A stretch of 64,000 nt of DNA from Citrobacter braakii (GCF_002075345.1 NZ_NAEW01000004.1:248001-312000); one strand, 5' to 3'; counted from the stretch's first letter, positions 50,712 to 63,463 are shown. Notes: generated by a model not told the origin, from the letters alone. Numbers and translations are program-made.

Positions 50712-51407
50712 ATGTCAGAACTCCATCCGCTGCTTTCTCCCCCTGAATCTGAAGCCCAGTTGTTGAGCCAGGCACAGCTGCTTTCGGGCTACGCGCTGGG
50801 AGAGTTGGCAGCAATGGCGGGACTCGTCGCCCCCAAGGATCTCAAGCGCGATAAAGGCTGGATTGGCGTGCTACTGGAAATCTGGCTCGGCGCCAGTGCG
50901 GGCAGCAAACCGGAGCAGGATTTTGCGGCGCTGGGCGTGGAGCTGAAAACAATCCCAGTGGATAGCCTTGGCAGACCGCTGGAAACCACCTTTGTGTGCG
51001 TGGCACCGTTAACCGGCAATACCGGCGTTACCTGGGAAACCAGCCATGTGCGGCACAAACTTAAACGCGTTCTGTGGATCCCGGTAGAAGGCGAACGCAG
51101 CATCCCGCTGGCAGAGCGCCGCGTCGGCTCTCCCCTGCTGTGGAGCCCGAATGAAGAAGAAGACCGGCAATTGCGTCTGGACTGGGAAGAGTTGATGGAT
51201 ATGATTGTGTTAGGCCACGTCGAACGCATCACTGCCCGCCATGGGGAAGTGCTACAGCTGCGTCCTAAAGCCGCCAACGCCCGAACGCTTACCGAGGCCA
51301 TTGGCGCCCATGGCGAACCCATCCTGACCCTACCTCGCGGTTTTTACTTGAAAAAGAACTTCACGCGCGCATTGCTTGAGCGACATTTCTTGTTCCAGGC
51401 GCAATAG
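50712..51407 (+). CDS. mutH: DNA mismatch repair endonuclease MutH
   Basis: A 231-residue type II restriction-like nuclease that nicks the unmethylated strand at hemimethylated GATC when activated by MutS-MutL. The catalytic residues Glu56 (LLEIWLG), Asp70, Glu77 and Lys79 ([12 protein letters not shown]) are present. It is two residues longer than K-12 at most. The long AT-rich leader upstream is noted separately. ygdQ follows after 75 bp. Confidence 0.97.
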   Translation: MSELHPLLSPPESEAQLLSQAQLLSGYALGELAAMAGLVAPKDLKRDKGWIGVLLEIWLGASAGSKPEQDFAALGVELKTIPVDSLGRPLETTFVCVAPLTGNTGVTWETSHVRHKLKRVLWIPVEGERSIPLAERRVGSPLLWSPNEEEDRQLRLDWEELMDMIVLGHVERITARHGEVLQLRPKAANARTLTEAIGAHGEPILTLPRGFYLKKNFTRALLERHFLFQAQ

Positions 51408-51482
51408 GCACCGTCCGGTCTTTCACCCGCCGCGTTACGGGCCTATAATTACCGCTTCTTTTTTTTGGCAGGACTTTGTTTG

Positions 51483-52196
51483 ATGTTATTTGCATGGATA
51501 ACCGATCCTAACGCCTGGCTTGCGCTCGGTACGCTGACGCTGCTGGAGATCGTTCTTGGGATCGACAATATTATTTTCCTCTCTCTGGTTGTAGCCAAAC
51601 TCCCGACAGCGCAACGCAATCATGCCCGACGTATTGGGCTTGCGGCGGCGATGATCATGCGTCTGGCACTGCTCGCCTCTATTGCCTGGGTAACGCGTCT
51701 GACAAACCCGCTATTCGAAGTGTTTGGCGAGGCAATATCAGCGCGCGACCTGATCCTTCTACTCGGGGGATTGTTCCTGATCTGGAAAGCCAGTAAGGAG
51801 ATCCACGAATCCATTGAAGGTGAGGAAGAGGGGCTGAAAACCCGCGTTTCCTCTTTTCTGGGCGCGATTGTGCAGATCATGTTGTTAGACATAATCTTCA
51901 GCCTGGATTCCGTGATTACTGCGGTAGGCTTGTCCGATCATCTGTTTATCATGATGGCGGCAGTGGTGATTGCCGTGGGTGTGATGATGTTTGCTGCACG
52001 CCCGATTGGCGATTTTGTCGATCGCCATCCTTCGGTAAAAATGCTGGCGCTCTCGTTCCTGATTCTGGTCGGTTTCACGCTAATTCTGGAAAGTTTCGAC
52101 GTCCACGTTCCGAAAGGATATATCTATTTCGCCATGTTCTTCTCTATTGCGGTAGAGACCTTGAACCTGTGGCGTAATAAAAAAAATCCGCTCTGA
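51483..52196 (+). CDS. ygdQ: TerC-family inner-membrane protein YgdQ
   Basis: A 237-residue membrane protein of the TerC family with about seven helices. The conserved acidic motifs are LEIVLGIDNIIFLS near the N-terminus and LLDIIFSLDSVITAVG in the middle, typical of metal-handling TerC proteins. The ATG at 51483 (MLFAWITDPNAW) gives the E. coli length; an earlier in-frame start is unnecessary. The precise function is not established, though the family is linked to Mn export and metalation of exported proteins. Confidence 0.92.
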   Translation: MLFAWITDPNAWLALGTLTLLEIVLGIDNIIFLSLVVAKLPTAQRNHARRIGLAAAMIMRLALLASIAWVTRLTNPLFEVFGEAISARDLILLLGGLFLIWKASKEIHESIEGEEEGLKTRVSSFLGAIVQIMLLDIIFSLDSVITAVGLSDHLFIMMAAVVIAVGVMMFAARPIGDFVDRHPSVKMLALSFLILVGFTLILESFDVHVPKGYIYFAMFFSIAVETLNLWRNKKNPL

Positions 52197-52206
52197 TGAA
52201 ATCCAT

Positions 52207-52226
52207 CGCTCCCCGCACGGGGAGCG
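52207..52226 (+). other. GC-rich hairpin after ygdQ
   Basis: CGCTCCCCG-CA-CGGGGAGCG, a perfect 9-bp stem 11 bp after the ygdQ stop codon. There is no T run, so it is a weak terminator or an mRNA 3' stabiliser. Confidence 0.55.
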
Positions 52227-52340
52227 AATGCGCGCCACACCTACCTCTTCTCACAGTTTAAGATTTTACTGGTTTCGCCATGCACAACTTCGCGTTATTA
52301 CTAAACTATTGTCAGATGCAGGCCATGTGAGGATAAGCAG

Positions 52341-52559
52341 ATGAAAAAATGGGCAGTTTTGATTTCCGCCGTAGGACTGGCTTTTGCCGTTTCCGGATGC
52401 AGCAGTGATTATGTAATGGCGACAAAAGATGGTCGAATGATCCTGACCGATGGAAAACCAGAAATTGACGATGATACCGGTCTGGTGAGCTATCACGACC
52501 AGCAAGGCAATGCGATGCAGATTAATCGCGATGATGTGTCTCAAATCATTGAACGCTGA
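52341..52559 (+). CDS. ygdR: Small lipoprotein YgdR
   Basis: A 72-residue lipoprotein. The signal peptide [20 protein letters not shown] has lipobox VSGC, with mature Cys20. The DUF903 domain ([18 protein letters not shown]) is paralogous to YgdI at 24168; both share the DGK(P) and DDTG/NETG segments. It lies between ygdQ and tas as in E. coli. Function unknown. Confidence 0.93.
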   Translation: MKKWAVLISAVGLAFAVSGCSSDYVMATKDGRMILTDGKPEIDDDTGLVSYHDQQGNAMQINRDDVSQIIER

Positions 52560-52665
52560 TGGTTGAGGTCAGCAGCGCGCTGGCCTTAACAATTTTACTT
52601 CCCTTTTTCTCTTCCCTCAGCCATTTTTATAATCCTTATGTCGTGATTATAAAAAGGAAACGGCT

Positions 52666-53706
52666 ATGCAATATCACCGTATACCACACAGCTCGCTTGA
52701 AGTCAGTACACTGGGGCTGGGCACAATGACGTTTGGTGAACAAAACAGCGAAGCCGACGCACATGCACAGCTCGATTATGCCGTAGAACAAGGCATAAAT
52801 TTGATCGACGTTGCCGAGATGTATCCGGTACCGCCGCGTCCTGAAACCCAGGGTCTCACCGAAACCTACGTAGGTAACTGGCTCGCCAAACACGGCAGCC
52901 GTGAAAAGCTAATCGTTGCTTCTAAGGTGAGTGGACCTTCACGTAACAACGACAGCGGTATTCGACCGAATCAGGCGCTGGACCGTAAAAATATCCGTGA
53001 AGCGCTGCACGACAGCCTGAAAAGACTGCAAACCGATTACCTGGATCTGTATCAGGTTCACTGGCCGCAGCGCCCGACCAACTGCTTTGGTAAGTTAGGC
53101 TACAGCTGGACGGACTCTGCGCCAGTCGTTTCGCTGCTGGATACGCTGGACGCGCTGGCAGAGTTTCAGCGCGCGGGGAAAATTCGCTACATCGGCGTGT
53201 CCAATGAAACCGCGTTTGGCGTGATGCGCTACCTGCACCTGGCGGACAAACACGATCTGCCGCGCATCGCCACCATCCAGAACCCCTACAGCCTGCTGAA
53301 TCGCAGCTATGAGGTTGGACTGGCGGAAGTGAGCCAGTATGAAGGCGTTGAACTGCTGGCCTACTCTTGCCTTGGCTTCGGTACATTAACCGGTAAATAC
53401 CTGAACGGCGCGAAGCCAGCCGGTGCACGCAATACGCTGTTTAGCCGTTTCACACGTTACAGCGGCGAGCAAACGCAAAAAGCCGTTGCGGCCTATGTGG
53501 ATATCGCGAAACGCCATAATCTGGATCCTGCGCAAATGGCGTTGGCATTCGTGCGTCGTCAGCCGTTTGTCGCCAGCACCCTGCTGGGAGCCACGACGAT
53601 GGAGCAGCTAAAAACCAACGTTGAAAGCCTGCATCTGGAGTTGAGCGAAGAAGTACTGGCAGAGATTGAAGCGGTGCATCAGGTGTATACCTATCCTGCA
53701 CCGTGA
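52666..53706 (+). CDS. tas: NADP(H)-dependent aldo-keto reductase Tas
   Basis: A 346-residue aldo-keto reductase. Catalytic Asp and Tyr lie in NLIDVAEMYPVPP, with Lys in KLIVASKVSG and His in LDLYQVHWPQ. The physiological substrate is unknown; E. coli Tas was isolated as a suppressor of tyrosine auxotrophy under starvation. The length matches. A BIME follows, and lplT converges. Confidence 0.95.
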   Translation: MQYHRIPHSSLEVSTLGLGTMTFGEQNSEADAHAQLDYAVEQGINLIDVAEMYPVPPRPETQGLTETYVGNWLAKHGSREKLIVASKVSGPSRNNDSGIRPNQALDRKNIREALHDSLKRLQTDYLDLYQVHWPQRPTNCFGKLGYSWTDSAPVVSLLDTLDALAEFQRAGKIRYIGVSNETAFGVMRYLHLADKHDLPRIATIQNPYSLLNRSYEVGLAEVSQYEGVELLAYSCLGFGTLTGKYLNGAKPAGARNTLFSRFTRYSGEQTQKAVAAYVDIAKRHNLDPAQMALAFVRRQPFVASTLLGATTMEQLKTNVESLHLELSEEVLAEIEAVHQVYTYPAP

Positions 53707-53713
53707 CGGTTAG

Positions 53714-53792
53714 TGCCTGATGGCGCTACGCTTATCAGACCTACAAATTGCTGCGTTCTGTAGGCCAGATAAGGCGACGCTGCCATCCGGCA
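53714..53792 (+). repeat. BIME between tas and lplT
   Basis: Two facing REP units, TGCCTGATGGCG...TTATCAGACCTAC and TGTAGGCCAGATAAGG...GCCATCCGGCA, fill the 100-bp gap between convergent tas and lplT. Confidence 0.85.
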
Positions 53793-53806
53793 CATTCATT
53801 GTTCAT

Positions 53807-57185
<3,379 letters not shown>

Positions 57186-57261
57186 TTATAGAAACATTAA
57201 TGGTGGGAGAGTATACGAGTTGGGGAATGGGCGCGACAGGTAAACAGGTAAATACAGTCCG

Positions 57262-57348
57262 AAAAAAAACCTGCGCATCCGCGCAGGTCGGTGCAAGAGA
57301 CAGGTACGAAGTGCGTACCGAATAATCTCACCAATCAATACCTCTGGG
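57262..57348 (-). ncRNA. omrA: OmrA small RNA
   Basis: About 87 nt starting CCCAGAGGUAUUGAUUGGUG, the conserved 5' pairing region. It ends in ACCUGCGCGGAUGCGCAGGU plus U8. It matches E. coli OmrA apart from small loop changes. OmrA/B are OmpR-dependent, Hfq-binding repressors of outer-membrane protein and csgD mRNAs. It lies upstream of aas and downstream of OmrB in tandem, as in E. coli. Confidence 0.95.
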
Positions 57349-57462
57349 ATCTTGATTGTGGTCGTCAGCAGCCAGATACGCCAGTACGAAAACGCAAAGG
57401 AATGAACCCAAATGCAACGAGTTGTGTAAATTATCGGTTACTGTTACAGATAGGCTGAAGGC

Positions 57463-57545
57463 AAAAAAAACCTGCGCATCTGCGCAGGCTGGTGTAATTC
57501 TAGTGATCAACCCGAAAGTTGATTTCACCTATCAATACCTCTGGG
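57463..57545 (-). ncRNA. omrB: OmrB small RNA
   Basis: About 83 nt starting CCCAGAGGUAUUGAUAGGUG and ending in a near-identical terminator (CCUGCGCAGAUGCGCAGG plus U8). The 5' 20 nt differ from OmrA at one position, while the middle differs, the usual arrangement of this tandem pair. The gap to galR (57546-57761) should hold its OmpR-controlled promoter. Confidence 0.95.
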
Positions 57546-57730
57546 ATCCCAACTTTAGCAATCCGCTCAGTTCTCCCACCAGCGAACAATCGCAACAGCA
57601 CATCGCAAAGTGTAAGCAAAAATTAGCATTTTCTATTTTCTGTCTTACTTCGCTCGCGCGCGCTCACATTTGCGAGGTCCTGACGGGCAATCTGCTTGAA
57701 CAGCCAGCCATTTTCCGTAACACTGACGGA

Positions 57731-57746
57731 ATGTAAGCGTTTACCC
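57731..57746. promoter_or_regulatory. GalR/GalS-type operator upstream of galR
   Basis: ATGTAAGCGTTTACCC contains the palindrome GTAAGCGTTTAC and fits GTGTAANCGNTTACAC well. It lies 15 bp before the galR start codon, so autoregulation is likely. Confidence 0.7.
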
Positions 57747-57761
57747 ACAACAGGTACTATC

Positions 57762-58790
57762 ATGGCGACCATAAAGGATGTAGCCCGACTAGCTGGTGTA
57801 TCAGTCGCCACCGTTTCTCGAGTGATCAATGATTCCCCCAAAGCCAGCGAAGCATCGCGTCTGGCCGTAACGAGTGCAATGGAATCACTCAGCTACCACC
57901 CCAATGCGAACGCGCGTGCACTGGCGCAACAATCCACTGAAACCATCGGTCTGGTCGTTGGTGATGTGTCCGATCCATTCTTTGGGGCAATGGTTAAAGC
58001 TGTCGAGCAGGTGGCCTATAACACCGGGAATTTTTTGCTGATTGGCAACGGCTACCATAATGAACAGAAGGAACGTCAGGCGATTGAACAGCTCATTCGC
58101 CACCGCTGCGCGGCCCTTGTTGTCCATGCCAAAATCATCCCGGATGCGGATTTGGCTTCATTAATGAAGCAAATCCCCGGCATGGTATTGATTAACCGAA
58201 TTCTGCCGGGATTCGAACAACGCTGCGTTGCCCTCGATGACCGTTTCGGCGCGTGGCTCGCTACCCGACACCTTATTCAACAGGGCCATACGCGCATTGG
58301 CTACCTGTGTTCCAATCACAGTATTTCTGATGCGGAAGATCGTCTGCAAGGCTATTACGACGCGCTGGCGGAGAGCAATATACCGGTGAGCGATCGACTG
58401 GTGACGTTCGGCGAACCGGATGAAAGCGGCGGTGAACAGGCCATGACTGAGTTACTTGGTCGTGGCAAAAACTTCACTGCGGTAGCCTGCTACAACGACT
58501 CAATGGCGGCTGGCGCCATGGGCGTATTGAATGATAACGGCATTGATGTGCCGGGAGAAATCTCGCTGATTGGCTTTGATGATGTGCTGATTTCCCGCTA
58601 TGTGCGCCCACGTCTGACCACGGTACGCTATCCCATCGTGACGATGGCAACCCAGGCCGCTGAACTGGCGCTCGCGTTGGCGGAGAAGCGACCCGCACCT
58701 GAAATTACCCACGTCTTTAACCCAACTCTGGTGCGTCGCCATTCCGTTTCGGCGCTGACAGAGCCGGGGAACTCATCGTCAAACGATTAA
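57762..58790 (+). CDS. galR: Galactose operon repressor GalR
   Basis: A 342-residue LacI-family repressor of gal genes, relieved by galactose. The helix-turn-helix is IKDVARLAGVSVATVSRVIND, the hinge is ANARALAQQ, and the effector domain includes FLLIGNGYHNEQKERQAIE. The ATG at 57762 gives the family start MATIKDVARLAG. It differs from K-12 only in small ways and at the C-terminal tail. A second LacI-type gene begins 13 bp after its stop. Confidence 0.97.
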   Translation: MATIKDVARLAGVSVATVSRVINDSPKASEASRLAVTSAMESLSYHPNANARALAQQSTETIGLVVGDVSDPFFGAMVKAVEQVAYNTGNFLLIGNGYHNEQKERQAIEQLIRHRCAALVVHAKIIPDADLASLMKQIPGMVLINRILPGFEQRCVALDDRFGAWLATRHLIQQGHTRIGYLCSNHSISDAEDRLQGYYDALAESNIPVSDRLVTFGEPDESGGEQAMTELLGRGKNFTAVACYNDSMAAGAMGVLNDNGIDVPGEISLIGFDDVLISRYVRPRLTTVRYPIVTMATQAAELALALAEKRPAPEITHVFNPTLVRRHSVSALTEPGNSSSND

Positions 58791-58803
58791 CCAGGATTGC
58801 GTC

Positions 58804-59814
58804 ATGACTACGATGTTGGACGTTTCACGACACGCAGGCGTCTCAAAAGCGACCGTTTCGCGCGTACTAAATGGAACGGGTCAGGTAAAAGAGAGCACGC
58901 GCCAGAAAGTGTTCAAGGCCATGCAGGCACTCGATTATCGGCCCAACTTTTTAGCGCGCTCTTTGGCGAATCGCACCAGCAACAGCATTGGCCTGGTGGT
59001 TTCCACATTTGATGGATTCTACTTTGGCCGCCTGCTGCAACAGGCCTCGCGCCAGACGGAGTCTCACGGCAAGCAGTTGATCGTCACCGATGGTCACGAC
59101 ACGCCGGAGCGTGAGCAGGAAGCCGTGCAAATGCTGGCCGACAGGCAGTGCGACGCCATTATTCTCTATACCCGCTATATGAGTGAAAAGGCGATTATGT
59201 CGCTGATGAACAGCATTGCGATGCCCTTGCTGGTCATCAACCGTGATGTCAGTCAGGCCCGCGATCGCGCGATTTTCTTTGAGCAGGAAGACGCGGCGTA
59301 TCAGGCGGTCAATTACCTGATCTCGCAGGGGCACAGCGATATTGCTTGTATCACCGTGCCAGGCCATACGCCAACCGGTAAATCCCGCCTGATGGGGTAT
59401 CGTAAGGCTCTGGAAAAAAACGGTATTCCCTGGGATCCTGATAAGGTTAAATACGGCGACTCCACGATGACGCGAGGCTATGAAGCCTGTCGAGAACTGC
59501 TGGAGGAAGGGGTGAAATTCAGCGCCCTGTTCGCCTGTAACGATGACATGGCATTAGGTGCATCAAAAGCGTTACATCAGGCCGGACTGAGGATCCCGAC
59601 GGACGTCTCGCTGTTTGGTTTTGATGATGCGCCCAGCGCCAAATGGCTGGAACCGGGGTTATCTACCGTTTATCTGCCGATTGATACCATGATAACCACG
59701 GCAATCGACCAGGCTATACGTCTGGCCAACGGTGAGAGCGTGGAGCCGATCCCTCCGTTTACCGGCAAACTGGTATTACGTGACTCAGTAACGCTCGGAC
59801 CGTACTTTAAGTAA
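58804..59814 (+). CDS. LacI-family regulator downstream of galR (AscG-like)
   Basis: A 336-residue LacI-type protein. The helix-turn-helix MLDVSRHAGVSKATVSRVLNG and hinge FLARSLANRT are followed by a sugar-binding effector domain. It most resembles AscG and other beta-glucoside or cryptic-sugar repressors, not GalR. E. coli K-12 has no gene here. It starts 13 bp after galR with a plausible ribosome site, so it may be co-transcribed with galR. No sugar enzyme is adjacent, so the target is unknown and perhaps elsewhere. A REP follows. Confidence 0.8.
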   Translation: MTTMLDVSRHAGVSKATVSRVLNGTGQVKESTRQKVFKAMQALDYRPNFLARSLANRTSNSIGLVVSTFDGFYFGRLLQQASRQTESHGKQLIVTDGHDTPEREQEAVQMLADRQCDAIILYTRYMSEKAIMSLMNSIAMPLLVINRDVSQARDRAIFFEQEDAAYQAVNYLISQGHSDIACITVPGHTPTGKSRLMGYRKALEKNGIPWDPDKVKYGDSTMTRGYEACRELLEEGVKFSALFACNDDMALGASKALHQAGLRIPTDVSLFGFDDAPSAKWLEPGLSTVYLPIDTMITTAIDQAIRLANGESVEPIPPFTGKLVLRDSVTLGPYFK

Positions 59815-59825
59815 TATGAAAAAGA

Positions 59826-59856
59826 GCCGGATGGCGACGCAAGCACCTTATCCGGC
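59826..59856 (+). repeat. REP between the LacI gene and lysA
   Basis: GCCGGATGGCGACGC...CACCTTATCCGGC lies in the 51-bp gap between the convergent ends of the LacI-type gene and lysA. Confidence 0.85.
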
Positions 59857-59865
59857 CAGCTTTAC

Positions 59866-61122
59866 TCAGATTAATTCCAGCGCTAACAGCTCATCAATGG
59901 TCTGGCGACGACGAATCAGTCGTGCCACGCCGTTATCAAACAAGACCTCCGGCAGCAGCGGGCGGCTATTGTAGTTTGACGACATTGACGCTCCGTACGC
60001 CCCGGTATCATGCAAAACCAGATAATCACCCGGCACCACCGCAGGCAACAGACGGGTTTCCACATTTCCGCCTTCCTGCTGGGTAAACACGTCGCCTGAT
60101 TCGCACAACGGTCCGGCCACCACGGTCTCCCGTTGAGGAGTTTGTTCCAGAGAACGACCATCTCCCGCCAGCGCGGAGATATGGTGATAGCTACCGTACA
60201 TGGCCGGGCGCATCAGATCGTTGAAGCCCGCATCGATCAGCACAAAGTGACGGCTGCCCATCTCTTTTACGCTGCGCACCTGCGCCACTAACACACCAGC
60301 TTCCGCGACCAGGAAACGCCCTGGTTCGATCTCCAGTTTGACGGCATGACCCAGATGACGCGCAATACTATCGCGCGCGGCGTTCCACAATCCAAAATAG
60401 TGATCGGTGTCGATCGCCTCCTCACCTTCGCGATACGGGATTGATAAACCGCCGCCTGCGGAGATCGCCTCCAGATCCTGACCAAATTCCACCACCTGAC
60501 GCACCATCGCGCCGCACACCTGCTCCAGATGCGCGTAGTCCACGCCAGAGCCGATATGCATATGAATACCCACCAATTTCAGCTTATAGCGCTGAATTAC
60601 CTCCAGCGCCGCCGGAAGATCGCTGTACCAGATGCCGTGCTTGCTGTTCTCTCCCCCGGTATTGGTTTTCTGACTGTGTCCATGCCCAAAGCCAGGGTTT
60701 ACGCGGAGCCAGACGCGATGGCCCGGCGAGAGCTGGCCCAGTTGTTCCAGCATATCGACCGACCCGGCATTTACCGGAATGCTCAATTCATGCACCCGGG
60801 CGAGCGTCGCTTCATCAATCATATCGGCGGTAAAGACAATCTCATCTTTGCCAGGTACAAAACCTGCCGCCAGCGCGCGTTCAATTTCGCCAAGCGAGAC
60901 GGAATCGACCTTCACGCCCTGCTCGCGCATCAGGCGCAAAATATGAATATTCGAACATGCCTTCTGGGCAAAACGCACCACGTCAAACTGACTCAGTTTG
61001 GCAATCTGCGCGCGAATAATCTGCGCATCATAGACCCACACCGGGCAGCCGAATTCGGCAGGCAGGCGCAACAGGTTGTCGGCGGTCAGGTCAGTGTCTG
61101 TGTTGTTGAGTGGGCGTGGCAT
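59866..61122 (-). CDS. lysA: Diaminopimelate decarboxylase LysA
   Basis: A 418-residue PLP enzyme (fold III) for the last step of lysine synthesis, meso-diaminopimelate to lysine. The PLP lysine is in VRFAQKACSN. GGGLSIPY and the C-terminal PLCESGDVFTQQEGG are present. I use the ATG at 61122 (MPRPLNNTDTDLTADNL), matching the family. Near residue 105 it is two residues shorter than K-12 (AGFVPGKDEIVF). Divergent from lysR, whose product activates it. Confidence 0.97.
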   Translation of the reverse strand: MPRPLNNTDTDLTADNLLRLPAEFGCPVWVYDAQIIRAQIAKLSQFDVVRFAQKACSNIHILRLMREQGVKVDSVSLGEIERALAAGFVPGKDEIVFTADMIDEATLARVHELSIPVNAGSVDMLEQLGQLSPGHRVWLRVNPGFGHGHSQKTNTGGENSKHGIWYSDLPAALEVIQRYKLKLVGIHMHIGSGVDYAHLEQVCGAMVRQVVEFGQDLEAISAGGGLSIPYREGEEAIDTDHYFGLWNAARDSIARHLGHAVKLEIEPGRFLVAEAGVLVAQVRSVKEMGSRHFVLIDAGFNDLMRPAMYGSYHHISALAGDGRSLEQTPQRETVVAGPLCESGDVFTQQEGGNVETRLLPAVVPGDYLVLHDTGAYGASMSSNYNSRPLLPEVLFDNGVARLIRRRQTIDELLALELI

Positions 61123-61240
61123 GGTGTGCTCCGGTATTGGCTTTTTTATGATTACGCCACAGCCCAAAAAGAATAAAAAATATCGTTTTATCGTGAGTCT
61201 ATGCAAAAATGATATGGATTAGCTCATTCGAGGATTGCCT

Positions 61241-62176
61241 ATGCCCGCGGTTAACCTGCGCCACATTGAAATTTTTCACGCCATCATGACCGCTGGTAAT
61301 CTGACGGAAGCCGCGCGCATGCTACATACCTCGCAGCCCACCGTCAGTCGGGAACTGGCCCGATTCGAAAAAGTCCTGGGATTAACGCTGTTTGAACGCA
61401 CGCGTGGCCGACTGCATCCAACCGTGCAAGGCTTACGTCTGTTTGAAGAGGTACAACGTTCGTGGTACGGCCTGGACAGAATTGTGAGCGCCGCCGAAAG
61501 CCTGCGCGAATTTCGTCAAGGTGAATTGTCGATTGTTTGCCTGCCGGTATTTTCGCAGTCCTTTTTACCACCGCTGCTGCAGCCATTTCTCGCGCGCTAT
61601 CCGCAGGTCAACATTCAGATCGTGCCGCAGGAGTCACCACTGTTGGAAGAGTGGCTGTCGGCGCAGCGCCACGATCTGGGGTTAACGGAAACGCTGCATA
61701 CGCCAGCCGGAACGAAACGCACCGAATTGCTGGCGCTGGATGAAGTGTGTGTACTGCCGCAGGGGCATCCGCTGACCGAGAAAGCGGTATTAACGCCGCA
61801 GGATTTTCAGGGAGAGAACTATATCAGCCTGTCGCGGACCGACAGTTACCGTCAGCTATTGGACACCCTGTTTAACGAACATCAGGTGAAGCGCCGCATG
61901 GTGATTGAAACCCACAGCGCCGCTTCAATTTGTGCAATGGTGCGGGCGGGCGTGGGGATCTCGGTGGTAAACCCACTGACCGCGCTGGATTATGCCAGCA
62001 GCGGAGTGGTTATCCGCCGCTTCAGTATTTCGGTACCCTTTACGGTCAGCCTGATCCACCCACTTCATCGCCCTGCCTCGGCGCTGGTCGATGCTTTTAC
62101 GGCGCATCTGCAAGCCCATCTCCCGAGACTTATCGATCCGCTGGAGGCTATTTTGTATCCACAGACGAAAGCATAA
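61241..62176 (+). CDS. lysR: LysR, transcriptional activator of lysA
   Basis: A 311-residue founding-type LysR regulator. The helix-turn-helix is [23 protein letters not shown], followed by a substrate-binding domain with [10 protein letters not shown]. It activates lysA with diaminopimelate and is repressed by lysine. I take the ATG at 61241 ([13 protein letters not shown], with AGGA upstream) over a TTG two codons earlier. The 118-bp lysA-lysR gap should hold the shared operators. Its end overlaps the ygeA end by 29 bp. Confidence 0.96.
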   Translation: MPAVNLRHIEIFHAIMTAGNLTEAARMLHTSQPTVSRELARFEKVLGLTLFERTRGRLHPTVQGLRLFEEVQRSWYGLDRIVSAAESLREFRQGELSIVCLPVFSQSFLPPLLQPFLARYPQVNIQIVPQESPLLEEWLSAQRHDLGLTETLHTPAGTKRTELLALDEVCVLPQGHPLTEKAVLTPQDFQGENYISLSRTDSYRQLLDTLFNEHQVKRRMVIETHSAASICAMVRAGVGISVVNPLTALDYASSGVVIRRFSISVPFTVSLIHPLHRPASALVDAFTAHLQAHLPRLIDPLEAILYPQTKA

Positions 62177-62855
62177 ACGCCACCGCATCTTGCGCATGGA
62201 TTGCCGCGGTGTCGAAAACCGGTAATGGACTTAACTCGGCTGGAACCAGCAGACCAATCTCGGTACAGCCAAAGATAACCCCTTGAGCGCCCTGTTTAGC
62301 CAACTGCTCAATTACGCTCAGGTAGTAGTCGCGGGAAGCGTTGCTGAACTCACCGAGGCACAGCTCGTCGAAAATAATCTGGTTTATTTTCTGACGATCA
62401 TCAGCCTCAGGAATAAGCGTGCTAATACCAAATTCAGTCTGTAGACGTCCGCGGTAAAAATCCTGCTCCATGGTGTAGCGCGTACCCAGTAGCGCCACGT
62501 TGCTCATCTGCTGTTTTTGTATGGCCCGACCCGTCGCATCGGCAATATGCAGGAACGGCACGTCACAGGCGGTTTCAATCGCCTCAGCAACTTTGTGCAT
62601 GGTGTTGGTACACAGCACAATCCCTTCTGCTCCAGCTTGCTGAAGCCCTGCGGCGGCCTGCGCGAGGATCTCCCCTGCCCGCTGCCAGTCACCGCCAGAC
62701 TGACAGGCTTCAATCTCGTGAAAATCTACGCTGTGCAACAGAATCTGTGCCGAGTGCAGGCCACCCAGACGCTGTTTTACCCCTTCATTAATGAGTCGAT
62801 AATAAGGAATGGTGGATTCCCAGCTCATACCGCCCAACAGACCGATCGTTTTCAT
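62148..62855 (-). CDS. ygeA: Amino acid racemase YgeA (broad-specificity Asp/Glu racemase family)
   Basis: A 235-residue Asp/Glu racemase family protein. The two catalytic cysteines are in IVLCTNTMH and [11 protein letters not shown]. coli YgeA acts on homoserine and other amino acids. I use the ATG at 62855 ([15 protein letters not shown]) rather than the preceding in-frame Met or a longer frame. The C-terminal tail has about five residues beyond K-12 (SSVDTK), formed in the 29-bp overlap with convergent lysR. Confidence 0.94.
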   Translation of the reverse strand: MKTIGLLGGMSWESTIPYYRLINEGVKQRLGGLHSAQILLHSVDFHEIEACQSGGDWQRAGEILAQAAAGLQQAGAEGIVLCTNTMHKVAEAIETACDVPFLHIADATGRAIQKQQMSNVALLGTRYTMEQDFYRGRLQTEFGISTLIPEADDRQKINQIIFDELCLGEFSNASRDYYLSVIEQLAKQGAQGVIFGCTEIGLLVPAELSPLPVFDTAAIHAQDAVAFMLSSVDTK

Positions 62856-62959
62856 CATTTCCCCTGATTTGTTGTTATCTCTCCAGTGAACCAAAGATGT
62901 GATCAACTTTCCACATCTGTTGGCGTGCATTTCTTTTTTTAATTTTCTGATATAGGTTT

Positions 62960-62978
62960 AATGAAACATTGTTTTAAT
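62960..62978 (+). promoter_or_regulatory. KdgR-type operator upstream of the cupin gene
   Basis: AATGAAACATTGTTTTAAT is an imperfect palindrome that fits the KdgR box pattern AATRAAAYNNNRTTTYATT in most positions. It ends 14 bp before the start codon of the cupin gene. The product's family and the nearby kduD are KdgR-regulon members elsewhere, which supports the call. Confidence 0.65.
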
Positions 62979-62992
62979 TACAGGAAGGCCGA

Positions 62993-63319
62993 ATGTTTAT
63001 TTTTCATAAAGAGACCACCCTTGAAGATCTGGGCAATGGCGTTACCCGACGCATTCTTGCTCACGACGGTAAAATGATGGCGGTTGAGGTGAACTTCGAG
63101 CAAGGCGCGATTGGTCCGATGCACAATCATCCGCATGAGCAGCTGACTTACGTTTTGTCTGGGGAGTTTGAATTTACCATCGGCGAAGAAAAGCATGTCG
63201 TTAGGGCAGGCGATACCCTATATAAACAACCCAACATTATGCATGGCTGCGTCTGTTTAAAACCGGGAACGCTACTCGATACCTTTACGCCCATGCGCGA
63301 AGATTTTCTGCCTGCGTAA
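62993..63319 (+). CDS. kdgF: KdgF-like cupin (uronate linearising enzyme)
   Basis: A 108-residue single-domain cupin. The metal motif MHNHPHEQLTYVLSGEFEF carries the His/Glu set, and the second cupin motif is KQPNIMHGC. It resembles KdgF, which opens 4,5-unsaturated galacturonate to the linear keturonate in pectin and alginate breakdown. E. coli K-12 has araE at this position. A KdgR-type box precedes it, and convergent kduD encodes a later step of the same route. The name is by family resemblance; the exact activity is inferred. Confidence 0.75.
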   Translation: MFIFHKETTLEDLGNGVTRRILAHDGKMMAVEVNFEQGAIGPMHNHPHEQLTYVLSGEFEFTIGEEKHVVRAGDTLYKQPNIMHGCVCLKPGTLLDTFTPMREDFLPA

Positions 63320-63413
63320 TTTTATCTGTTCGTAATCTGCCTGGCGGCATAATGTTGTTCCAGAGGGAATGAATATGTCGCCTCCGGTGTATTGCTACAT
63401 TCACCTTATGTTT

Positions 63414-63452
63414 AACCGACAAAACCTGCCAAAGGGCAGGGTTTGTCGGTTC
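63414..63452 (-). terminator. Large terminator-like hairpin after kduD
   Basis: AACCGACAAAACCTGCC and GGCAGGGTTTGTCGGTT pair over about 17 bp around a 5-nt loop, 11 bp after the kduD stop. The internal A/T stretches give limited U runs in both directions, so it may end both convergent units. Confidence 0.7.
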
Positions 63453-63463
63453 TGGAAAGCGGG

